Shown one piece after another: positions 5,659 to 10,146 of a stretch of DNA of 10,146 nucleotides. A program made the position numbers and the translations under genes. The notes under the pieces are model-generated. The model saw only the letters and a list, made by a program, of their open reading frames with translations. It made no database searches and was not told the origin of the DNA. Position 1 is the stretch's first letter, and every line of letters begins with the position of its first letter. This DNA is from JBBQSV01 sp038213615 (lineage in GTDB: Bacteria; Patescibacteriota; Saccharimonadia; Saccharimonadales; OMJO01), in assembly GCA_038213615.1 (NCBI GenBank), contig JBBQSV010000023.1, positions 1-10,146 of the forward strand, read 5' to 3'.

Positions 5659-6456
5659 ATGAACATTCTTTATATTGGTGACATCATGGGCCAGATGGGT
5701 ATTGATGTGGTAGCCAAAGTTTTGCCGGGCCTAAAAAAAGAACACAAGGTTGACTTGGTAATTGCCCAGGCCGAGAACGTCACAGACGGCAAAGGCATGA
5801 GCCAAAAGGATTTTAACTATCTGCAATCAGTGGGTGTGGACTTTTTCACCGGCGGCAATTGGAGTATGCACTTGCCAGAACTGCATGGCCATCTAAACGA
5901 TACTAACCAGCCAGTGGTGCGACCCGCTAACTACCCAGATGATGTGCCAGGCAAGGGTGCCAAATATATCCAAACACCCAGCGGAGCAATATTGGTAGTT
6001 AGCTTGTTAGGTCAGATTGTTGGGCGTGATGCCGATCGTGCCGTAGATAACCCGCTAAAAGTCATAGACGAGATCCTAGAAAACAATAAACATGTTAAGC
6101 GTTTGGCAACAGTCGTAAACTTTCATGGCGATTACAGCAGCGAAAAGTTTGTAATTGGCCGCTACCTAGACGGCCGGGTTACGGCTGTGATTGGGGATCA
6201 TTGGCATGTGCCCACTGCCGATGCCATGGTACTGCCTGGCGGTACGGCTCACATTACCGACGTAGGCATGTGCGGTAGTCTGGATTCTTGTCTAGGTGTC
6301 AAGATAGACACCATCATCACCCGTTGGCGAGACAACCAAGTTAACAGGAACATATTAGAGGATAGCGGGCGAAAGCAGTTTAATGCTGTGCTAATAGAGT
6401 CTACCACCGACGGTCTGGCCAAATCTATCACTCCCATCCGCCAAATTATCTACTAA
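5659..6456 (+). CDS. ymdB: YmdB-family metallophosphoesterase
   Basis: A 265-residue product that matches the YmdB/DR1281 (TIGR00282) family along its length. B. subtilis YmdB is a dinuclear-metal cyclic-nucleotide phosphodiesterase affecting biofilm and motility decisions. Family metal ligands are present: D8 ('YIGD'), E39-N40, N67, H156 ('NFHGDYSSEK') and H181/H183 ('GDHWHVPTAD'). 'VRPANYP', 'PGKGAKYI' and 'GGTAHITDVGMCG' are also family signatures. The residue after N67, normally the catalytic His of 'GNH', is Trp here ('GGNWSMH'), so activity may be altered; H71 is close by. In Firmicutes ymdB follows rny directly; here three unrelated genes lie between. It has its own -10 box, and its stop is 3 nt from the convergent 61-aa gene. 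Confidence 0.92.
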   Translation: MNILYIGDIMGQMGIDVVAKVLPGLKKEHKVDLVIAQAENVTDGKGMSQKDFNYLQSVGVDFFTGGNWSMHLPELHGHLNDTNQPVVRPANYPDDVPGKGAKYIQTPSGAILVVSLLGQIVGRDADRAVDNPLKVIDEILENNKHVKRLATVVNFHGDYSSEKFVIGRYLDGRVTAVIGDHWHVPTADAMVLPGGTAHITDVGMCGSLDSCLGVKIDTIITRWRDNQVNRNILEDSGRKQFNAVLIESTTDGLAKSITPIRQIIY

Positions 6457-6464
6457 CGATTAGT
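6452..6464. repeat. Palindrome joining two convergent stop codons
   Basis: ACTAA (6452-6456), CGA, TTAGT (6460-6464) is a perfect inverted repeat. It contains the ymdB stop codon in its left arm and the stop codon of the leftward 61-aa gene in its right arm. Five A/T-rich pairs with no T-run make it too weak for a normal terminator. Confidence 0.5.
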
Positions 6465-6645
6465 CTTGGTGGCCGCGAAAGCCAAAGCCGGCAATCAGTA
6501 CGCTAGCCAGCATATCAATGATGACTACCTTAGTCAGTGCCAAGTCATGGTTGATGGCTACAAGTGCAGCGCTGCCCAGCCAAATGGTGGCAATCACGCC
6601 GGCTGTGTAGGGGTACTTAATAAATAGTATAAAATCTTTTAACAT
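6460..6645 (-). CDS. Small two-helix membrane protein (61 aa)
   Basis: A 61-residue product with a short basic N-terminus (MLKDFILFIKYPY), a first membrane helix (about 14-32), a short polar turn ('NHDLALTK') and a second helix (about 38-55), ending 'FRGHQD'. The start ATG 6645 has a perfect Shine-Dalgarno (AAAGGAG, plus-strand 6653-6659) 7 nt upstream, placed inside the last codons of the ABC1 kinase gene, so the two are translationally coupled. I know no family for it. Its strict coupling suggests it acts with the kinase, perhaps at the membrane; that is inference. Confidence 0.8.
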   Translation of the reverse strand: MLKDFILFIKYPYTAGVIATIWLGSAALVAINHDLALTKVVIIDMLASVLIAGFGFRGHQD

Positions 6646-6649
6646 CTAA

Positions 6650-8209
6650 TTACTCCTTTGTGCCAACGGGCACATCACTTATTCTAATACGCGCCATCAA
6701 TTGTTTAAATAGCTGCGGGTCACGATTGGCAATGCGTTCTAGCCAAGCACTGATAATCTCTAGAGCTTCGCTGATGCTGGTTTCGCTGTCTGGGTCGTCT
6801 ACTAGGTCGGGCATGTTTTTCTCTACATCGGCAATCACTTGGTGAAAAACTTTGGGCAATACTGTGGTGCGTAGCCCGTACGAATCTACCAAGGCCAAAT
6901 ATGTTTGGCTAGCCCTAGCGACTTCGGATGCTTCTAGTTTGAGTATTAGCCCAAAACGGTTGTCTTTGTTGACGATTTTGTTTAGCAGGGTCATCAGTTG
7001 GTTTTCGTTGGCGTCTTTTAGCATGCTTGTAACTGTGGCTTGGTCGCCCATTTCGGATTGAAAGGCTTGCTCGGCCAGCTTGCCAACTAGCTTGGTGAAA
7101 TCTTCATCGTTAGTCTTTTTGGGCATCATGCTGTTGAGTTTTTTTAGCGCCCGGTATAGATCTGTTACAAAGAAACGCAAAAACTGGTTGAACAAATTGG
7201 CTATGTCTTGCTGGCCGCTGTAGATCTTTTCGTATTCTTTTAGCATGGCTAAAAAGGCAGCCCGTTCTTTGGGGCTGGGTGCCGAGATACCAAAATCAAT
7301 CATGCCTACTTTGTTGTCTTGCATGAACCGAATGTTACCGGGGTGCGGGTCGCCCTGAATGTGATCCATCACAAACACGCTGTAGATTAGCTCGTAGCCG
7401 ACGGTTATCAGCTGGTCTTCTAGGTCAGAACCTAGGTGCTGTTTGATGTAATCTTTGGGGTCCACGCCCTGTTCATGCATGCGTATCAATTGGGCACCAG
7501 AAATACCATTGATAAATTCCTGCACAATCAGGCTAGTGGTAGAAAGCTCCACATAGGTTTTGGGTATCACAAATTTGGGGTGGTCTTTGTAATGTTGGTA
7601 CAGTTTGTTGGCAAATTTGGCCTCGGCTATGTAGTCAGTTTCACGTAGGGTTGCGCTACGGAAATCTTTGAATGCCGAGTTCAGGTCAAAGTCCATATTG
7701 GGAGCATTCTTTTTCATAAACCTTTTAGAAAACATGCTGATCAGTTTTAGGTCGTACTTTAGAGTTTCGGTTACCAGTGGGCGCAAGACTTTTAGTACCA
7801 CCGGTGTGCCATCGCGGTGCATGGCGTAGTAAACCTGGCCAAAGCTACCGGCTGCGAATGGCACCGGGTTGACGCTAACAATTTCTGATACCTTGCGGCC
7901 TAATTGGGAATGCAAAAAGGCTTGGATATCTAGTGGTTCGCTGTCTAGATCCTCAAAAATTTTGAGTTTGTTGGTATTGGTGCTATTTTTTAGGGCTGCA
8001 CTACGCAGAGTTATACCTTGCAAAAACTTCACGTACACACCGCCCAGTTCTATAAAAGAATCTACCATGGTGTTGGCCATACCAGCGCGATCGCCCTTGC
8101 GGTACTGGTTGTACATTTTGCTGGCAATCTGAGCCAGACGCACGGTACGTTTGCGCTTGATTTGGGCGGCAATTTTGCGGATGTCTCGGGGGGTGGCTTG
8201 AGTGGCCAT
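6650..8209 (-). CDS. ABC1/UbiB (AarF)-family atypical kinase
   Basis: A 519-residue product with the ABC1 kinase-like fold (AarF/UbiB/ADCK). Visible are a KxGQ-like segment 'GVYVKFLQG' (residues 58-65, Leu in place of the usual Gly), the Ala-rich nucleotide loop 'FAAGSFGQV' (118-126), the ATP lysine 'VVLKVLRP' (K140), 'LRETDYIAEA' (about 188-197), the catalytic 'GDPHPGN' (D287) and 'IDFG' (D305). UbiB proteins of respiring bacteria support quinone biosynthesis and usually end in two membrane helices; this one ends in a soluble helical region of about 200 residues with no membrane segment. ATG 8209 is preferred; an in-frame TTG at 8239 would add 10 residues and overlap the upstream gene. It is flanked within about 10 nt by two small two-helix membrane proteins in the same orientation. 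Substrate unknown. Confidence 0.93.
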   Translation of the reverse strand: MATQATPRDIRKIAAQIKRKRTVRLAQIASKMYNQYRKGDRAGMANTMVDSFIELGGVYVKFLQGITLRSAALKNSTNTNKLKIFEDLDSEPLDIQAFLHSQLGRKVSEIVSVNPVPFAAGSFGQVYYAMHRDGTPVVLKVLRPLVTETLKYDLKLISMFSKRFMKKNAPNMDFDLNSAFKDFRSATLRETDYIAEAKFANKLYQHYKDHPKFVIPKTYVELSTTSLIVQEFINGISGAQLIRMHEQGVDPKDYIKQHLGSDLEDQLITVGYELIYSVFVMDHIQGDPHPGNIRFMQDNKVGMIDFGISAPSPKERAAFLAMLKEYEKIYSGQQDIANLFNQFLRFFVTDLYRALKKLNSMMPKKTNDEDFTKLVGKLAEQAFQSEMGDQATVTSMLKDANENQLMTLLNKIVNKDNRFGLILKLEASEVARASQTYLALVDSYGLRTTVLPKVFHQVIADVEKNMPDLVDDPDSETSISEALEIISAWLERIANRDPQLFKQLMARIRISDVPVGTKE

Positions 8210-8219
8210 AGTAGGGGTT

Positions 8220-8378
8220 TTACTTCTTGGCAAAGCCAATCAAAAACAGTACCAGGGTAGAGAACATGGCAGTTAGATACAGTTCAAAGATTTGCGTAGA
8301 ATCGTTATGAGTTAGCGCCATTAATATGACGGCCAACCAGATCAGTAAAATGGTAAAAAATATCGATGCGTATTTCAT
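8220..8378 (-). CDS. Small two-helix membrane protein (52 aa)
   Basis: A 52-residue product starting at ATG 8378 and ending with TAA at 8222-8220. It has one hydrophobic helix at about residues 4-22 ('IFFTILLIWLAVILMAL'), a polar loop 'THNDSTQ' and a second helix at about 31-50, ending with two lysines. It stops 10 nt before the ABC1 kinase ATG and is preceded by a consensus extended -10 element, so it is the first gene of the operon. No Shine-Dalgarno lies before it. I recognise no family. Its real status is supported by the promoter, the continuous two-helix pattern and the close spacing to the kinase. Confidence 0.75.
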   Translation of the reverse strand: MKYASIFFTILLIWLAVILMALTHNDSTQIFELYLTAMFSTLVLFLIGFAKK

Positions 8379-8386
8379 ATAGGCTT

Positions 8387-8392
8387 ATTATA
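8387..8392 (-). promoter_or_regulatory. Extended -10 promoter of the ABC1-kinase operon
   Basis: A consensus TATAAT on the minus strand is preceded by TGA, giving the extended form TGnTATAAT, and ends 8 nt before ATG 8378. No good -35 is visible at normal spacing, as is common for extended -10 promoters. The transcript would have a leader of 0-2 nt. Confidence 0.65.
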
Positions 8393-8422
8393 TCATAATT
8401 ATAAAATCAAAGCCAGCATAAG

Positions 8423-8428
8423 TACAAT
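8423..8428 (+). promoter_or_regulatory. Candidate -10 box, rightward, divergent from the kinase operon
   Basis: TACAAT on the plus strand would start transcription near 8435, about 28 nt before the ATG of the 39-aa ORF. No -35 match is visible. An inverted repeat, TCTCT (8441-8445) with AGAGA (8453-8457), lies in the predicted leader and covers the only purine-rich stretch before that ATG. Confidence 0.3.
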
Positions 8429-8462
8429 AAAACCCTCAAATCTCTGTGGTCGAGAGAAACGG

Positions 8463-8582
8463 ATGTTACTCGAACTATTTAAATACATCATTGAGGAGCC
8501 AGAAGAGTCACAGAGTCTGCTAGAAAAAATGAAGGCTACCAAAAACAGACAATCAAAGTTAATAGAGGGTTTAGTGTTCTAG
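8463..8582 (+). CDS. Possible 39-aa protein
   Basis: A short open frame from ATG 8463 to TAG 8582 encodes 39 residues (MLLELFKYIIEEPEESQSLL...). It looks like two amphipathic helices, an acidic first half and a basic second half (KMKATKNRQSK). It has an upstream TACAAT and a weak GAGAG at about 7 nt spacing. It fills the only gap of useful length between the kinase operon and the leftward genes, and its stop codon shares the tetranucleotide CTAG with the stop of the convergent 302-aa gene. It may be a small protein, a remnant or chance. Confidence 0.35.
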   Translation: MLLELFKYIIEEPEESQSLLEKMKATKNRQSKLIEGLVF

Positions 8583-9487
8583 ACTGTATCAGGAGTAGTT
8601 TTTTTATGAGTTTCGGAGCGCCCCCACTCTGTATCCGCAAAAACATCCTCTCTACCTAAGTATCGTGCAGCAAGATACGTTAGGGACCCAATGCCTAAAA
8701 GCAGACTCAGTGATTGTCGTGCGTAGTCAACATTATGAGGGCCCATTTCGTATAGCCTCATTGATTCTGCTGTATCAATTGTAAGCCGACTGCGATCCAT
8801 GCCGTCCACTCCCCAACAAGCACAGCTTCCAAGTGTACTTATGTCCAGATAGCTCCACCTAACCTGTCCGTCCTTGTAGGTTATAGAGTCTGGCGTTTCC
8901 TCTACTACCTCAATACCAAAGACTGTACTTCTAGCGGTAACACTCCAGCTAGTTGAGTTGGCATGTTGATAATCATCACCCACCAGATAGCTGAAATCTT
9001 TAGTAATTCTACGACTAAAGCCCTCGCCAAACGGTAAGGCCATAGCTCCTATAGTAGAACGTGAAGCTTCCTCAGTTATCCCGACAGCATCTAACCAACG
9101 TTGAAAATGGTGGTTAATAACCCCTGTTGCACCTATATCATATATATTATCCAAGCTAAATACTCGGTCTATCTGATCAGTGGGGTGAAACGGTAGTAAC
9201 CTGTTAAGTGACTCAAGGAAACTAATTATGTCAGAGTCTCCTTGATTGTTGAAGCTGTGAGCAAATCTTCCAGTCACATCGATACTCACCACCGCTATAC
9301 CACCCACTTCAACTACCTCAATCTCTGGCTGAGCATCTAGCTCGCTCAAGGATTGTTCTTGTTCTGATCGGTATTGAGCAAGCTCCTCTGGACTCTTATC
9401 CTCATTGTGCCAACCTTCACCTAGTCCTGCAACAATAGACAGCTCGCCATCAGGAGAATATGTAAACTGCGGGCGAACTTCACTCAT
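8579..9487 (-). CDS. Hypothetical protein, 302 aa
   Basis: I do not recognise this protein. The 302-residue product starts at ATG 9487 (MSEVRPQFTYS); the frame is open further upstream only because it runs antiphase through the end of the previous gene. It has an acidic Glu/Gln-rich region (about 29-60), a Val/Ile-rich strand segment (57-71), a central region rich in Asp, His and aromatic residues, 'GSCACWGVDGMDRSR' (220-234) with two close cysteines, and one hydrophobic segment (about 259-277) that could be a membrane helix or a buried helix, then a hydrophilic tail. No signal peptide is visible. It lies 58 nt downstream of the 181-aa gene with no Shine-Dalgarno or clear -10. Codon use appears less biased than in rny. 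Confidence 0.65.
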   Translation of the reverse strand: MSEVRPQFTYSPDGELSIVAGLGEGWHNEDKSPEELAQYRSEQEQSLSELDAQPEIEVVEVGGIAVVSIDVTGRFAHSFNNQGDSDIISFLESLNRLLPFHPTDQIDRVFSLDNIYDIGATGVINHHFQRWLDAVGITEEASRSTIGAMALPFGEGFSRRITKDFSYLVGDDYQHANSTSWSVTARSTVFGIEVVEETPDSITYKDGQVRWSYLDISTLGSCACWGVDGMDRSRLTIDTAESMRLYEMGPHNVDYARQSLSLLLGIGSLTYLAARYLGREDVFADTEWGRSETHKKTTPDTV

Positions 9488-9545
9488 ATGTAGCCAGTAT
9501 GCTACTGCCCTGGAGCTTCGGCAAGCATGAGCAAAATGCAACGTA

Positions 9546-10091
9546 TTAAAGTTTGGTTTCGTCGGAGAGTTTGATTCTGACTTTCTGTGACATGGTGTTG
9601 GTGCTGACGTAGCCCAGGGCATCAACATCTGGGTCATAAAGTTCAATCATATCTAGATCTTGCCTAGGGAATAGTCGCGCCCCCGTTATAACTTTGCCAC
9701 TTTCTAATCCTTTTTTTAGACTGTAGTATTCGGGCTGTTCTAAGTAAAAGTCTACGTCACCAGTTTGTGATCTATAAATATCAGGTCTCCTGATGTACAG
9801 ATGCGTGTAAGTTGTATCTGGAATGTCGTTCTGGGTGGGGATGATTATTGGTTCTAGTAGTTCAAAATATTTCTGGTTTGGGTCGTCAGACGGCTTGGCC
9901 AGCTTCTTTCGTATCTCCACCAGAAGTTCAAACTCGTCATCATAGTGGCAGAAAATACCAATATTTCCTGCATTTGGCAGGTATTTGCCAAATGATTGTT
10001 TGCATAACTTATAGCACGCAAAGTGTGTGTAACTAATCGCCTCGAACAGTTCTTCTTGGCTTTGTATGGGGCTAAAGCGGTACAGTTTCAT
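9546..10091 (-). CDS. Hypothetical protein, 181 aa
   Basis: The 181-residue soluble product has no signal or membrane segment. Features include 'YTHFACYKLCKQSFGKYLPNAGNIGIFCHYDDEFE' split over residues 21-55 with C26, C30, C48, H23 and H49, a tyrosine-rich middle ('TTYTHLYIRRPDIYR', 'EQPEYYSLKKGL') and a C-terminal section ending 'VRIKLSDETKL'. My impression is that similar proteins are conserved without function in Saccharibacteria, but this is recollection, not a search. The start ATG 10091 has GGTGAG (plus-strand 10097-10102) 5 nt upstream and overlaps the stop of the preceding gene as ATGA, so the two are translationally coupled. Confidence 0.75.
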   Translation of the reverse strand: MKLYRFSPIQSQEELFEAISYTHFACYKLCKQSFGKYLPNAGNIGIFCHYDDEFELLVEIRKKLAKPSDDPNQKYFELLEPIIIPTQNDIPDTTYTHLYIRRPDIYRSQTGDVDFYLEQPEYYSLKKGLESGKVITGARLFPRQDLDMIELYDPDVDALGYVSTNTMSQKVRIKLSDETKL

Positions 10092-10146
10092 ACAAACTCA
10101 CCGTCTTTAAGGTCAAACTCAGTAATACTATGCGGATCTGTATTCA
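10088..10146 (-). CDS. C-terminal end of a gene cut by the window edge
   Basis: A leftward frame enters from the right edge and ends with TGA at 10090-10088, overlapping the ATG of the 181-aa gene by 4 nt. Eighteen residues are visible (NTDPHSITEFDLKDGEFV). The ATGA overlap and the Shine-Dalgarno of the next gene inside it are typical of a real operon junction. Function cannot be judged from this fragment. Confidence 0.6.
   Translation of the reverse strand, partial: NTDPHSITEFDLKDGEFV

Noticed and set aside
9488..9646. N-terminal extension of the 302-aa protein to 9646
   Set aside because: The extra residues come from the antiphase reading of the 181-aa gene end; MSEVRPQF at 9487 is the natural start.
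1..10146. CRISPR arrays, insertion sequences, tRNA or rRNA genes
   Set aside because: No regularly spaced repeats, transposase motifs, terminal inverted repeats, or cloverleaf or rRNA-like sequences were found on either strand by reading.

Overview
This window looks like a chromosomal segment of a Patescibacteria/CPR bacterium, most likely Candidatus Saccharibacteria (TM7). This is an inference from gene content: a lamin-tail surface protein next to tsaE, a very short TsaB, RNase Y, a YmdB-type phosphodiesterase, an ABC1-family kinase and many small membrane proteins. It also rests on compact gene spacing and moderate GC. TGA is used as a stop (tsaE; the gene cut at the right edge), which argues against the TGA=Gly code of Gracilibacteria/Absconditabacteria. 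No mobile element, CRISPR array, tRNA or rRNA was seen.

Layout: (1) 1-115 is a likely divergent promoter region, with a -10 on each strand and the possible start of a leftward gene at the edge. (2) 116-2335 is a rightward cluster: a secreted, C-terminally anchored protein with two lamin-tail-like domains, then tsaE (overlapping it by 77 nt) and a minimal tsaB (overlapping tsaE by 7 nt). TsaE and TsaB belong to the tRNA t6A37 modification machinery. (3) 2336-2509 is a 174-nt leader with a candidate promoter, two inverted repeats and a strong Shine-Dalgarno in front of rny. (4) 2510-4883 holds rny (membrane-anchored endoribonuclease), a small membrane protein and an unrecognised 213-aa protein. 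(5) 4927-6456 holds a four-helix membrane protein and a ymdB-like metallophosphoesterase, each with its own -10 element. (6) 6460-8378 is a leftward operon: a 52-aa two-helix protein, an ABC1/UbiB-like kinase and a 61-aa two-helix protein. It converges on ymdB with 3 nt between stop codons. (7) 8379-8582 is a divergent promoter region and a possible 39-aa ORF. (8) 8579-10146 holds leftward genes: an unrecognised 302-aa protein, an unrecognised 181-aa protein, and the last codons of a gene running off the right edge.

Functional themes are tRNA modification (tsaE, tsaB), RNA turnover and signalling (rny and ymdB, neighbours in Firmicutes and here separated by three unrelated genes), and an ABC1 kinase bracketed by tiny membrane proteins. 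Several genes have no Shine-Dalgarno and a -10 box 6-8 nt before the start codon, suggesting frequent leaderless transcription, while rny, tsaB, the 61-aa gene and the 181-aa gene keep Shine-Dalgarno sites. The unusual points are the dual-coding overlap, the truncated TsaB, the rny leader hairpin, a His-to-Trp change in the YmdB active site, and the kinase with its satellite membrane peptides.
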